From the NCBI RefSeq assembly GCF_000160775.2, contig NZ_CM001024.1, positions 1,613,712 to 1,677,711 of the forward strand: a stretch of 64,000 nucleotides of DNA. Direction: 5' to 3'. Source of the DNA: Aeromicrobium marinum DSM 15272. Lineage in GTDB: Bacteria; Actinomycetota; Actinomycetes; Propionibacteriales; Nocardioidaceae. Each line of letters opens with the position of its first letter. Positions within the stretch are counted from its first letter, which is position 1. Of this stretch, positions 1 through 8,211 are shown one piece after another. Position numbers and translations under genes: made by a program. The notes beneath the pieces were generated by a model. That model had not been told where the DNA came from. It saw only the letters and a list, made by a program, of their open reading frames with translations, and ran no database searches.

Positions 1-57
1 GCACAACGCTGAGGGCGCGGAGTGGACGTACAGCACGCCGCGGGTGGGAACGCTCAT
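1..57 (-). CDS. DUF3145 family protein, 5' end only
   Basis: Only the first 19 codons are in the window; the gene runs off the left edge. Read on the minus strand they give MSVPTRGVLYVHSAPSALC, which resembles the conserved amino terminus of the actinobacterial DUF3145 family (roughly M-PTRGV-YVHSAP-ALC). The ATG at 57-55 is preceded by an AGGAGG ribosome-binding site at good distance, which supports the start. The function of the family is unknown to me. The call rests on memory of the family's opening residues, so it is moderately sure. Confidence 0.7.
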   Translation of the reverse strand, partial: MSVPTRGVLYVHSAPSALC

Positions 58-207
58 CAGGCCTCCTGGATCTCGATGGTGCGCCTTCCCCAGCGTCATC
101 GGTCCCTCGGCCCGCACGAGCGGGTGTGAAGTTGCGTCCATTGTGCACCAGAACACCCGTCGTTCCAAGAGCAGGCCCACGGTGGGCCGCCGTGGCACAG
201 TGGGAGC

Positions 208-513
208 ATGGCCGAGATCGTGACCGACCGACCCGCCGACCGACGGTTCGAGCTCCACGTCGACGGCGTGCTCGCCGGGTACGTCGACTACCGCGTGTCC
301 GGCAGCGAGTACGCACTGCCGCACACCCGCGTGCTCGACCAGTTCGGCGGCCGGGGCCTCGGGACGGTGCTGGTGGTGGGTGCTCTGGAGCAGATCGCCG
401 AGCAGGGCGGACAGGTGCTGCCGTACTGCTCGTTCGTGCCGTGGGTCATGCGGGACCGACCCGACCTGGCCGCACTGGTGCCGGAGGCGCGGCGCGCCGA
501 GTTCGGCCTCTGA
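208..513 (+). CDS. small GNAT-type N-acetyltransferase (YjdJ-like)
   Basis: A 101-residue protein, the size of the compact single-domain acetyltransferases of the YjdJ/GtnA kind. The acetyl-CoA pyrophosphate loop is visible as GGRGLG at residues 47-52, inside the segment TRVLDQFGGRGLGTVLV, and the family's PYCSFVPW segment follows at 72-80. The substrate is unknown. The ATG at 208 follows a weak Shine-Dalgarno region. It stands alone between a divergent DUF3145 gene and a convergent HAD gene whose stop lies 7 bases away. Confidence 0.82.
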   Translation: MAEIVTDRPADRRFELHVDGVLAGYVDYRVSGSEYALPHTRVLDQFGGRGLGTVLVVGALEQIAEQGGQVLPYCSFVPWVMRDRPDLAALVPEARRAEFGL

Positions 514-520
514 CGCCCGG

Positions 521-949
521 TCAGCACCCGACCGGATGGACCTCGATGCCGTGCTCACGCCAGAGGTCGAGCACGGCGGGCTTGTCGTCCCACGCCGCCA
601 CCACCCGGTACCCGTCCGAGACGAGCCCGGTCAGCATGTCGGCCTTCACGGCGACGTCCTTGCGGTAGTCGCCCACGATCCGCATGCGGACGTTCTCGTG
701 CGGGATCTCGTGCTCGACCAGCCAGTCCAGGGTGACGTCGTGCCACACGAACTCACGCGAGGTGACGACCAGCACGGCCAGACCGTCCGCGGCCGCCTGT
801 CGCGCAGCCCGCACCACGTCGGGGTTCGGCGGACAGCCCACCGCCGCGGCCTGGAACGCGGCGAACCCACCCTCGGTCTCCAGCAGGTGGACGACGCCCG
901 ACGTGTCGCAGAGCGTGCCGTCGAGGTCGAAGATCGCCGCGTCGCGCAT
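521..949 (-). CDS. HAD-superfamily phosphatase
   Basis: A 142-residue protein with the HAD nucleophile motif DLDGT at residues 8-12 (Asp8 nucleophile, Asp10 acid/base), a Ser/Thr motif in LVVTSRE, a Lys in the DYRKD segment and a late acidic AAWDDKP segment. It is therefore probably a Mg-dependent phosphohydrolase of small cytosolic substrates. The length suits polynucleotide-kinase-phosphatase-like or generic HAD proteins of phage and actinobacteria. The reading frame stays open much further upstream, but the motif-bearing amino terminus begins at the ATG at 949. Substrate not predictable. Confidence 0.82.
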   Translation of the reverse strand: MRDAAIFDLDGTLCDTSGVVHLLETEGGFAAFQAAAVGCPPNPDVVRAARQAAADGLAVLVVTSREFVWHDVTLDWLVEHEIPHENVRMRIVGDYRKDVAVKADMLTGLVSDGYRVVAAWDDKPAVLDLWREHGIEVHPVGC

Positions 950-1069
950 GGCACCAGTGTGCCCGTCAGGACCGGTCGTCCGGCGGACGCTGCCGCCGCG
1001 CCGCGGTGGCTCTGGTACAAACGTAGCCCGGCGCGCGGCGTCGGACAGCGACGAGACCGAGGAGCCACG

Positions 1070-1447
1070 GTGGCGCACATGCAGATCGGCGAGGTCGCCG
1101 AGCGCACCGGGCTCAGCCTCCGCACCATCCGGTTCTACGAGGAGGCCGGCCTGGTGCTGCCGGTGGCACGGACCGACGGCGGGTTCCGCCTGTACACCGA
1201 CGTCTCGGTCGAGCGGCTCGAGCTGATCAAGCGGGTCAAGCCCCTCGGCTACTCCGTCGAGGAGATCGCCGAGTTCCTGGACCTCCTCGACGCCGCGGCC
1301 GTCGGCGCGGGCCGCGAGGAGCTGGACCGTCTGGCGACGATCCACGACGACCTGAAGGACCGGATCTCCGCCCTGCTCGCCAAGGTCGAGCGGGCCAAGG
1401 TCCTGGCCGACGAGGTCGGGGAGGTCCTGCGCTCCGCCGGTCAGTGA
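1070..1447 (+). CDS. MerR family transcriptional regulator
   Basis: A 125-residue regulator. The winged helix-turn-helix occupies roughly residues 4-70, with the signature QIGEVAERTGLSLRTIRFYE, followed by the GGFRLYTD wing and a predicted dimerisation coiled coil (EELDRLATIHDDLKDRISALLAKVERA). I chose the GTG at 1070 because a GAGGAG site lies 6 bases upstream; an ATG three codons later is the alternative. No Cys pair for metal binding is present, so a metal sensor is unlikely. It ends 7 bases inside the convergent SulP gene. Confidence 0.88.
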   Translation: MAHMQIGEVAERTGLSLRTIRFYEEAGLVLPVARTDGGFRLYTDVSVERLELIKRVKPLGYSVEEIAEFLDLLDAAAVGAGREELDRLATIHDDLKDRISALLAKVERAKVLADEVGEVLRSAGQ

Positions 1448-2949
1448 CCGGTGCCGAGGTTACCCGCGAGCCGCGTGTGACGGTGCAGACTCGACTCGTT
1501 GAGACCCTGGATGTCGACGTTCTTGCCCTTGGCGCGGTACTTGGTCTCGACGGCGTCGAGCGCCGCCACCGTGGAGGCGTCCCAGATGTGTGACTCGGAC
1601 ATGTCGATGATGACGTTCTGCGGGTCCCCGGCGTAGTCGAACTGGTACACCAGGTCGTTGCTGGAGGCGAAGAACAGCTCACCGACGACCTTGTAGACGC
1701 AGGTGTCCTCGTCGGGGTGGTCCACGACGACGACCTGCGTGAAGTGGGCGACCCGCCGGGCGAACATGACCATCGCGGTCACGACACCGGCGCCCACGCC
1801 GATCGCGAGGTTGTGGGTCAGGACGGTCGCCGCCACCGTGATCGCCATGACGGCGGTCTCGCTCTTGGGCATGCGGCGCAGGGTGGCCGGACGGACGCTG
1901 TGCCAGTCGAACGTCGAGACGGCGACGACGATCATGACCGCGACCAGGGCAGCCATCGGGATCATCGCCACGACGTCACCGAACCCGACGACGAGGACGA
2001 GGAGGAAGACGCCGGCCAGGAAGGTGGAGATCCGGGTGCGGGCTCCCGACGCCTTCACGTTGATCATCGTCTGGCCGATCATGGCGCAACCGCCCATGCC
2101 GCCGAAGAGTCCCGTGACGATGTTCGCGACGCCCTGGCCCCACCCCTCACGGGTCTTGTCGGACCGGGTGTCGGTGATGTCGTCGACGAGCTTCGCGGTC
2201 ATCAACGACTCCAGCAGGCCCACCAGGGCCATCGCGACGGCGTACGGCGCGATGATCTGCAGGGTCTCCAGGGTGAAGGGCACGTCGGGGATCAACCACT
2301 GCGGAAGGCTGCTGGGCAGCTCGCCCTCGTCGCCGACGTCCGGCACCGCGATGCCGGCGGCGACGGTGAGGAAGGTCAGCGCCACGATCGCGACCAGCGG
2401 GGCGGGGACCACCGTGGTGAGTCGGGGCAGGCCGAACATGACCAGCAGGCCCGCGCCGATCATGGGGTACACCACCCACGGCACGTCGACCATGTAGGGC
2501 ACCTGGGCGAGGAAGATCAGGATGGCGAGCGCGTTGACGAAGCCCACCATCACCGATCGCGGGATGAAGCGCATGAGCCGCGCGACGCCGATGAGGGACA
2601 GCACGATCTGCAGGACACCCGCCAGCAGCACGGTCGCGATCAGGTAGTCGAGCCCGTGCTGCATCACCAACGGGGCGATCACGAGCGCGATGGCGCCGGT
2701 GGCCGCCGAGATCATGGCCGGACGCCCGCCCACGAAGGCGATGGTCACGGCCATCGTGAAGGACGCGAACAGGCCCACGCGCGGATCCACCCCGGCGATG
2801 ATCGAGAAGGAGATGGCCTCGGGGATGAGGGCCAGTGCGACGACCAGGCCGGCCAGCACCTCCGTCCGCAGGGCTCGTGGCGAGGCCAGCGCTGCTCGCA
2901 CGGTCGCGGGACGACCGGTGTCCGGCTCGGGCGCGGGGATGAACGACAT
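1441..2949 (-). CDS. SulP/SLC26 family anion transporter with STAS domain
   Basis: About 502 residues. The amino-terminal two thirds is a run of hydrophobic helices with the SulP hallmark ALALIPEAISFSIIAGVDP near residue 28 and VGLLESLMTAK in the middle; the last 100 residues form a STAS domain (VIIDMSESHIWDASTVAALD). Members carry sulfate, bicarbonate or dicarboxylate, and the substrate cannot be read from sequence. No carbonic anhydrase lies next to it, which weakens the bicarbonate guess. The start is not certain: ATG at 2949 or 2964. The 3' end overlaps the convergent MerR gene by 7 bases. Confidence 0.88.
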   Translation of the reverse strand: MSFIPAPEPDTGRPATVRAALASPRALRTEVLAGLVVALALIPEAISFSIIAGVDPRVGLFASFTMAVTIAFVGGRPAMISAATGAIALVIAPLVMQHGLDYLIATVLLAGVLQIVLSLIGVARLMRFIPRSVMVGFVNALAILIFLAQVPYMVDVPWVVYPMIGAGLLVMFGLPRLTTVVPAPLVAIVALTFLTVAAGIAVPDVGDEGELPSSLPQWLIPDVPFTLETLQIIAPYAVAMALVGLLESLMTAKLVDDITDTRSDKTREGWGQGVANIVTGLFGGMGGCAMIGQTMINVKASGARTRISTFLAGVFLLVLVVGFGDVVAMIPMAALVAVMIVVAVSTFDWHSVRPATLRRMPKSETAVMAITVAATVLTHNLAIGVGAGVVTAMVMFARRVAHFTQVVVVDHPDEDTCVYKVVGELFFASSNDLVYQFDYAGDPQNVIIDMSESHIWDASTVAALDAVETKYRAKGKNVDIQGLNESSLHRHTRLAGNLGTGH

Positions 2950-2973
2950 GCGGCTCCAGACCATGGCGGGGCG

Positions 2974-2989
2974 GGGCTCCGCGGAGCCC
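2974..2989. repeat. perfect 16-bp palindrome upstream of the SulP gene
   Basis: GGGCTCCGCGGAGCCC reads identically on both strands and lies 25 bases before the SulP start at 2949 (10 bases before the alternative start at 2964). The position suits a repressor operator or an mRNA hairpin over the ribosome-binding region. The regulator is unknown. In DNA this GC-rich, a 16-bp perfect palindrome is suggestive but not decisive. Confidence 0.4.
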
Positions 2990-3239
2990 GAAGAACAGGG
3001 AGGGAGGGACGGCCCCGCGGGAGCGGCCATGAGGCCACCGCGCGAGGAGCCCGCCGGGCGCGAAGGATGCCGCGACGACCTCGGGGGCAACTCTATCCTC
3101 ACGGAAGGGTTGGTTCGATCCGATGTGGCCGTGGACGGCCCCGAAGTGGGCAGACTCACACCGGCGGTCGGAGGTGGGAGGCGCGGACCGCCCTGCCGTA
3201 GGGTGAGGTTCGCCCTTTCCCCGATCCGCGGAGTCCCTC

Positions 3240-4838
3240 ATCAGCACTGCACCCACGACCCGCTCGGTCGGCGACGAAGCGGCTCGCAGACGGACCTTCG
3301 CGATCATCTCGCACCCCGACGCGGGCAAGTCGACCATGACCGAGGCCCTGGCCCTGCACGCCCGGGCCATCGGCGAGGCCGGGGTCACCCACGGCAAGGC
3401 CGGTCGGCGCGCGACGGTGTCGGACTGGATGGACATGGAGCAGGAGCGCGGCATCTCGATCGCGTCCACGGCGCTGCAGTTCGAGTACCGCGACCACATC
3501 GTGAACCTGGTCGACACCCCCGGTCACGCCGACTTCAGCGAGGACACGTACCGGGTGCTGTCGGCGGTCGACTTCGCGGTGATGATCCTGGACGCGGCGA
3601 AAGGGCTGGAGCCGCAGACCCTGAAGCTGTTCAACGTGTGCCACCGCAGTGGCATCCCGGTGATCACGGTCGTCAACAAGTGGGACCGGCCCGGCATGGA
3701 CCCGTTGGAGCTGCTCGACGAGATCGAGCAACGCATCAAGATCGTCCCCACCCCCGTCACGTGGCCGATCGGGATCGCCGGGGAGTTCCACGGCGTCATC
3801 GACCGGCGCCGCGACACCGCCGTGGCGTACACCCGGACCGCGGGCGGGGCCACGCGGGCGGGCGAGGACGACCTCACCGCCGACGAGGCCGCGCAGCGCT
3901 TCGGCGTCGACCACGCCGACGCGCTCGAGGGGGTCGAGCTGCTGGAGAGCGGCGGCCACACCCACGACCACGACCGGTTCCTCGCCGGCGAGACCACTCC
4001 CGTGCTCTTCACCTCCGGAGCCCTCAACCTCGGTGTCCATCCGCTCCTCGACTGCATCGTCGAGCTCGGACCGGCGCCCCGACCCCGGCCCGCCGTCGGC
4101 GGTGGACGCCGTGAGGTCGACGACGACTTCAGTGCCGTCGTGTTCAAGGTCCAGGCGGGCATGGACAGCAACCACCGCGACCACGTCGCCTTCGCCCGGG
4201 TCTGCTCCGGGGTGTTCGAGCGCGGCGTGGTCGTCACCCACGCGCAGTCAGGGCGACCGTTCGCCACCAAGTACGCCCTCAGCATGTTCGGACGCGACCG
4301 CGAGACGGCCGACCAGGCCTACCCCGGCGACGTCATCGGCCTGGTCAACGCCTCCCACCTGGCCATCGGCGACACCCTGCACGCGGGCGACCCGGTCACC
4401 TTCCCGCCGATCCCGAAGTTCGCGCCGGAGCACTTCGCCGTCATCAGCGCCCGCGACCCCTCCCGCTACAAGCAGTTCCGGCGCGGCATCGAGCACCTCG
4501 ACCGCGAGGGGGTCGTGCAGGTGCTGCGCTCCCCCGCCCGTGGCGACCAGGCGCCGGTGCTGGCGGCGGTCGGCCCGATGCAGTTCGAGGTGGTCACCCA
4601 CCGGCTGTTGCGGGAGTTCTCCACCGAGACGCGACTGGACCACCTGCCCTACACGATGGCGCGCAGCTTCGACCCGACGTTCCGGGAGGACCTCGCCGGC
4701 CATCGCGGCGCCGAGACGTTCACCCGCAGCGACGGCACCGACCTGATCCTGTTCACGGACCGGTGGAGGATGCAGTCGATCGCCCGCGAGGTGCCCCACG
4801 CGACGTTGGAGACGCTGGCCGCGGACGCGGACGCCTGA
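3240..4838 (+). CDS. prfC: peptide chain release factor 3, apparently ATC start
   Basis: RF3 is the GTPase that removes RF1/RF2 from the ribosome after termination. Starting at 3240 the protein is 532 residues, the normal RF3 length. The P-loop HPDAGKST is at 25-32, then RGISIAST (switch I), DTPGHADF (switch II) and NKWD (guanine specificity), then the RF3 carboxyl domains. The first ATG in frame (3336) lies after the P-loop and cannot be the start. Between the in-frame stop at 3204 and 3336 there is no ATG, GTG or TTG. The codon at the expected initiator position is ATC, with GGAG 6 bases upstream (3230-3233). The alternative is a base error at 3242. Confidence 0.93.
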   Translation: MSTAPTTRSVGDEAARRRTFAIISHPDAGKSTMTEALALHARAIGEAGVTHGKAGRRATVSDWMDMEQERGISIASTALQFEYRDHIVNLVDTPGHADFSEDTYRVLSAVDFAVMILDAAKGLEPQTLKLFNVCHRSGIPVITVVNKWDRPGMDPLELLDEIEQRIKIVPTPVTWPIGIAGEFHGVIDRRRDTAVAYTRTAGGATRAGEDDLTADEAAQRFGVDHADALEGVELLESGGHTHDHDRFLAGETTPVLFTSGALNLGVHPLLDCIVELGPAPRPRPAVGGGRREVDDDFSAVVFKVQAGMDSNHRDHVAFARVCSGVFERGVVVTHAQSGRPFATKYALSMFGRDRETADQAYPGDVIGLVNASHLAIGDTLHAGDPVTFPPIPKFAPEHFAVISARDPSRYKQFRRGIEHLDREGVVQVLRSPARGDQAPVLAAVGPMQFEVVTHRLLREFSTETRLDHLPYTMARSFDPTFREDLAGHRGAETFTRSDGTDLILFTDRWRMQSIAREVPHATLETLAADADA

Positions 4839-4849
4839 CCGACGCGCGA

Positions 4850-5656
4850 TCAGGCCGTGCGGTCGAGCGGATCGCGCGAGAACCACGCGAGGCCCAGGTC
4901 CGGACCGAGGCTGGTCTCCCTCACCAGTTCCAGGCCGGCCGACTCCAGGTGGGTCCGCAGCTCGCCGAAGTGGTGGTCCGGCGACGGGTGGAACTCCAGG
5001 ACGAAGCGGCGGACCGGCGCCAGCAGGCCCGGGTCGGTGCCGAGCAGGATGTCGTACTCGGCCCCTTCGGCGTCGAGCTTGACCAGGTCGACCGTGTCGC
5101 CGGCGTCGGCCATGACCTCGACGAAGCTGCGCGCCGCGACCTCGATGGTCGTGCTGCCGGCCTGTCCCAGGTAGAGGACGCCGTTGTGCGCCCGCCCGGG
5201 CCCGTTGTCGGCCATGCGGAACGACCCGGTGCGAGCCGCGACCGCCATCCGGTGCACGGTGACGCGCTCGGCGAGCCCGTTGGTCTCGACGTTGCCGACG
5301 GTGTACTCCCCCGTCGACGGCGTGGGCTCGTACGACGCCACCGAGCCACCGGGGAACCGACGGGCGAAGGCCATCGCGAAGCACCCGACGTGGGCACCGA
5401 TGTCGACCGCGACGGCATCGGACCGCAGGTCGCCGGTGAACCACTCGAACGCGTACTCGTCCTCGACGAACACCTCGAGCACGGGGCCCCAGGCGGCCGG
5501 TGAGTTCAGGGTGCGGACGCGCAGACCGTCGACCTCGAACACCACGTCCTGCCGCCGGGTCGCGATGGACCACAGGATGGCCCACGGGTTGTCGAAGTGC
5601 GTGAACACCTGACGGACCCGCAGCACGAGCTGACGGACGACGAACGTGACGGACAT
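4850..5656 (-). CDS. FkbM family methyltransferase
   Basis: A 268-residue SAM-dependent O-methyltransferase of the FkbM type. Motif I VDIGAHVG is at residues 84-91, followed by the acidic post-I loop (SYEPTPS) and the FkbM segment VKLDAEGAEYDILLG. The family methylates sugars, lipids or polyketide-like acceptors; nothing nearby reveals the acceptor. The ATG at 5656 has a strong AAGGGGGT site upstream. It follows a tRNA gene on the same strand and converges with prfC, with 11 bases between stop codons. Confidence 0.87.
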   Translation of the reverse strand: MSVTFVVRQLVLRVRQVFTHFDNPWAILWSIATRRQDVVFEVDGLRVRTLNSPAAWGPVLEVFVEDEYAFEWFTGDLRSDAVAVDIGAHVGCFAMAFARRFPGGSVASYEPTPSTGEYTVGNVETNGLAERVTVHRMAVAARTGSFRMADNGPGRAHNGVLYLGQAGSTTIEVAARSFVEVMADAGDTVDLVKLDAEGAEYDILLGTDPGLLAPVRRFVLEFHPSPDHHFGELRTHLESAGLELVRETSLGPDLGLAWFSRDPLDRTA

Positions 5657-5679
5657 ACCAACCCCCTTGGCACCGGTGG

Positions 5680-5703
5680 TCCCGCCGGATGCTCGAGGCG
5701 GGA
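5680..5703 (-). terminator. stem-loop downstream of the CAU tRNA
   Basis: TCCCGCC (5680-5686) pairs with GGCGGGA (5697-5703) around a 10-base loop. On the minus strand it lies about 50 bases after the tRNA 3' end and before the FkbM start, so it could end the tRNA transcript. There is no clear T-run, hence modest confidence. Confidence 0.4.
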
Positions 5704-5750
5704 TCCGGCCACTGTACGGGAGGGCTGGTGCGCGACGGGGGAACCACCAC

Positions 5751-5827
5751 TGGTGGGGAGGGTGGGGCTCGAACCCACGACCCAGGGATTATGAGTCCCC
5801 TGCTCTGACCGGCTGAGCTACCTCCCC
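5751..5827 (-). tRNA. tRNA with CAU anticodon (elongator Met or Ile2)
   Basis: A full cloverleaf: acceptor GGGGAGG pairs with CCTCCCC, D-arm GCTCAGCCGGTCAGAGC, anticodon arm with loop CTCATAA (anticodon CAT), T-arm GTGGGTTCGAGCCCCAC, and an encoded CCA at 5751-5753. CAU can be elongator Met or, after lysidine modification of C34, the minor Ile tRNA. I cannot separate these with certainty. It is not an initiator: the first acceptor pair is a normal G-C. Confidence 0.93.
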
Positions 5828-5847
5828 GGAGCCGCTAGCGTAGCGAC

Positions 5848-6588
5848 ATGGAACCCTCTCCCCTGGAGCACGTCGACGAGAACTGGCAGCGCGCCCTCGT
5901 GGTGGTCGCGCACCCCGACGACGTCGAGTTCGGTGCTGCCGCCGCCGTCGCCCGCTGGACCGGGCAGGGCAAGGAGGTCGTGTACTGCATGGTCACCAGC
6001 GGGGAAGCAGGGATCGACGCGATGCACCCCGACGAGGCCCGTCGGGTCCGCGAGGCCGAGGAGATCGAGTCGGCCCGCATCGTGGGGGTCGACGTGGTGG
6101 AGTTCCTCGGCCTGCCCGACGGCATCGTGGAGTACGGGGTGCCGCTGAGGCGGGAGATCTGTGCCGTCATCCGGCGGCACCGTCCCGAGATCCTGGTGAC
6201 CGGCAACTTCCACGACACGTGGGGCGGCTCCACACCGAACCAGCCCGACCACATCGCCGTGGGTCGGGCGACCCTGGACGCGGCCGGCGACGCGGGCAAC
6301 CGGTGGATCTTCACCGAACAGCTCACCGACGGACTGCAGCCCTGGGGCGACGTCCGGCAGGTCTGGGCGGCCGGCTCACCGCAGGCCGGACACGCGGCCG
6401 ACATCACGGACACCTTCGACCGGGGGGTCGCGTCGCTCGAGGCGCACCGCGCCTACATCGACGGACTGGGGTGGGAGAACTTCGATCCCGCCGAGATGCT
6501 GGAGGGTCAGTCGCGGCCGGCCGGGTCCCGGCTCGGGGTCACCCATGCCACCACCTTCGAGGTCCACAGCCGCACGTGGGGCGATTGA
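5848..6588 (+). CDS. PIG-L family deacetylase
   Basis: A 246-residue zinc hydrolase of the LmbE/MshB/PIG-L family, which removes acetyl groups from N-acetylglucosamine conjugates. The metal and catalytic motif AHPDDVEFG is at residues 21-29 (His22, Asp24, Asp25), and the third metal ligand is probably His in NQPDHIAVGR. Actinobacteria use relatives in mycothiol synthesis (MshB) and recycling (Mca), but the sequence here looks like a general family member. The start 21 bases after the divergent tRNA leaves little leader, so translation may be leaderless. Confidence 0.87.
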   Translation: MEPSPLEHVDENWQRALVVVAHPDDVEFGAAAAVARWTGQGKEVVYCMVTSGEAGIDAMHPDEARRVREAEEIESARIVGVDVVEFLGLPDGIVEYGVPLRREICAVIRRHRPEILVTGNFHDTWGGSTPNQPDHIAVGRATLDAAGDAGNRWIFTEQLTDGLQPWGDVRQVWAAGSPQAGHAADITDTFDRGVASLEAHRAYIDGLGWENFDPAEMLEGQSRPAGSRLGVTHATTFEVHSRTWGD

Positions 6589-6607
6589 GGCTGCGCCCGC
6601 CGCCGGT

Positions 6608-7396
6608 TCAGCGCCGCGCGACCAGCAGGGGTTGAGCGGCCAGGCCGACGAGCCCGTGGTCGTCGCTGATGCGACCCTCGGCCAGACCGAGGCCATCGGG
6701 ACCGAAGGTCGTGCGGGCGTCCAGCAGCATCCACTCGCCCGCCAGTTCACCCTGCAGCGTCACCGTCAGGGTCGGCGGGATGAACCACCACTCGTCGATG
6801 GGCAGGCCGCCGGACAGCCCGTTGGTGGAGTCGGCCACCACCACCAGCAGCCGCTGCAGCGGCGAGATCGTCTCCCCGGCCACCAGGGGCACCCGCACGC
6901 GGGTCCACACCACCGCAGGCCCGGGGGCGTCCGGACCGCCGCTCACGTACCGCCACTCGACGGCGTGCCCGTACCCCCAGTCGTCGGGGAAGCCGGGTGC
7001 GAAGCTCGTCGAGGCGACCTCCGGCCGCGCCGGGACCGGCTCCGCCCGGGCCAGGGGTGCGGTGGACCCGGACGTCCGGCGGATCCGCCAGGCCGTGGCC
7101 GACGCCGCCACCCGGTCGCCGGCCCACAGCTCGGCCCGCAGCATCTCGACCCGACGACCCGGACGCACCACCTCGACCGTGGTGCGGACCGGTCCCCGCG
7201 GGACCGGTCCGAGCAGGTCGACGGTGATGCGGCTGATCGCCATCGCGTCGTCGTCGCCGGTCCGCTCCATGGCACGCGCCAGCAGGGCGGACGGCGGGCC
7301 ACCGTGCTGCTGGCTGCGGTCCCACGGACTCTCGGTGGCCCGGGTCGCCTCGAACTCGTCGTCGCCCACCGGCACGTAGAACGCTTCGTCGGTCAC
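6608..7396 (-). CDS. acyl-CoA thioesterase family protein (4HBT_3 type)
   Basis: About 262 residues forming a double hot-dog protein. The family hallmark QQHGGPPSALLARAME is near residue 27, where HGGPP marks the TesB-like/4HBT_3 group, and the second half carries the typical D-A-R and SDDHGLV segments of such thioesterases. The likely reaction is hydrolysis of an acyl-CoA in the cytosol. The only usable start between the preceding tRNA-Asn terminator and the HGG motif is the GTG at 7396, whose GGAG is only one base away; a leaderless start is possible. Confidence 0.78.
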   Translation of the reverse strand: MTDEAFYVPVGDDEFEATRATESPWDRSQQHGGPPSALLARAMERTGDDDAMAISRITVDLLGPVPRGPVRTTVEVVRPGRRVEMLRAELWAGDRVAASATAWRIRRTSGSTAPLARAEPVPARPEVASTSFAPGFPDDWGYGHAVEWRYVSGGPDAPGPAVVWTRVRVPLVAGETISPLQRLLVVVADSTNGLSGGLPIDEWWFIPPTLTVTLQGELAGEWMLLDARTTFGPDGLGLAEGRISDDHGLVGLAAQPLLVARR

Positions 7397-7427
7397 GCTC
7401 CGGACTGTAGCCCGAGCCGTGACGACG

Positions 7428-7458
7428 ACGGGCCGGGAACATGACGTTCCCGGCCCGT
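7428..7458 (-). terminator. strong hairpin terminator after tRNA-Asn
   Basis: ACGGGCCGGGAAC (7428-7440) pairs perfectly with GTTCCCGGCCCGT (7446-7458), a 13-bp stem with a 5-base loop. It lies 13 bases beyond the tRNA-Asn 3' end on the minus strand and before the thioesterase start. It probably ends the tRNA transcript. Confidence 0.75.
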
Positions 7459-7470
7459 GGTCGTTCGGTG

Positions 7471-7543
7471 CTCCCCCGGCTGGACTCGAACCAGCAACCC
7501 TTCGATTAACAGTCGAATGCTCTGCCAATTGAGCTACAGGGGA
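7471..7543 (-). tRNA. tRNA-Asn (GTT)
   Basis: Acceptor TCCCCTG pairs with CGGGGGA (one G-T pair), D-arm GCTCAATTGGCAGAGC, anticodon loop CTGTTAA with anticodon GTT, T-arm TGCTGGTTCGAGTCCAGC, discriminator G. CCA is not encoded. The 5' ten bases overlap the end of the upstream sigma-factor gene, whose TAG stop is formed by the tRNA bases at 7536-7534. Confidence 0.96.
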
Positions 7544-8118
7544 TCGGCTCCTGAACCAGGAGCACGGTGCACCACCCTAGCAAGTCCTCGACGGAGGCGG
7601 TGCATGGCCCGGGTCTCCAGGACGCGTACCTGGTGGACGCTGATCCCGAGCAGCTGCGACACCTCGTGCCGGGCGCGCGGCGGACCCGGCAGCTCGCCGA
7701 TCCGGTACCGCAGGCGGAGCACCTCGGGCACATCGATCCCGTCCAGGGCCGAGGCCGGTGTGGTGGTCCCGGCGAGGTCTCGCGGCAGCTCGGGCTCGAC
7801 GACGGGGACGGCGGCTCGCATGGCGTCGCCGATCCACCACCAGGCGTAGGTGCCGAGCCGCACCCCACGGTCGGGGTCGAACCGGTCGACCGCCGCGATC
7901 AGTCCCACGGTGCCGCACTGGATCGCGTCGCCCAGCGCATCACCGGTGAAGCCGAGCAGACGGGCCCGCATCGCCACCAGTCGCAGCCCCGAGACGATCA
8001 GCTGCTCCCGCGCCGCCGCGTCGCCGGCTCGGGCAGCCCGGGAGAGCTCGACCTCCCGCTCGCGATCCAGCACCGGCAGCTCCAGGATCCGGTGGACGTA
8101 GTGCGTGGTGGACGACAT
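7534..8118 (-). CDS. sigma-70 family RNA polymerase sigma factor
   Basis: A 194-residue protein. A region 1.2/2 block is clear (ELSRAARAGDAAAREQLIVSGLRLV, then GDAIQCGTVGLIAAVDRFDPDRG and TYAWWWIGDAMRAAV), then a linker and region 4 with a helix-turn-helix (EVSQLLGISVHQVRVLETRAMHRLR). It resembles primary-type or SigF-like sigma factors trimmed of region 3 more than ECF factors. No anti-sigma gene is adjacent. ATG at 8118 preferred; a GTG at 8142 is the alternative. The stop codon lies inside tRNA-Asn, a 10-base overlap. Confidence 0.82.
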   Translation of the reverse strand: MSSTTHYVHRILELPVLDREREVELSRAARAGDAAAREQLIVSGLRLVAMRARLLGFTGDALGDAIQCGTVGLIAAVDRFDPDRGVRLGTYAWWWIGDAMRAAVPVVEPELPRDLAGTTTPASALDGIDVPEVLRLRYRIGELPGPPRARHEVSQLLGISVHQVRVLETRAMHRLRRGLARVVHRAPGSGADPL

Positions 8119-8211
8119 GGGTCCACCGTGCCGACGCTCCACCCTCAGGGTCGACCGTCCGCCGGGGCCTGTGGACGGCGTGCCCGCGGCCCGGCCCTGG
8201 GGACGAGGAGG

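Noticed and set aside
2950-3239. extra small gene between the SulP gene and prfC
   Set aside because: Open frames here lack ribosome-binding sites and recognisable sequence. The space is taken by two divergent leaders and the 16-bp palindrome.
3336-4838. prfC starting at the first ATG
   Set aside because: It would remove the P-loop HPDAGKST and leave an inactive GTPase; the upstream reading frame encodes a normal RF3 amino terminus.
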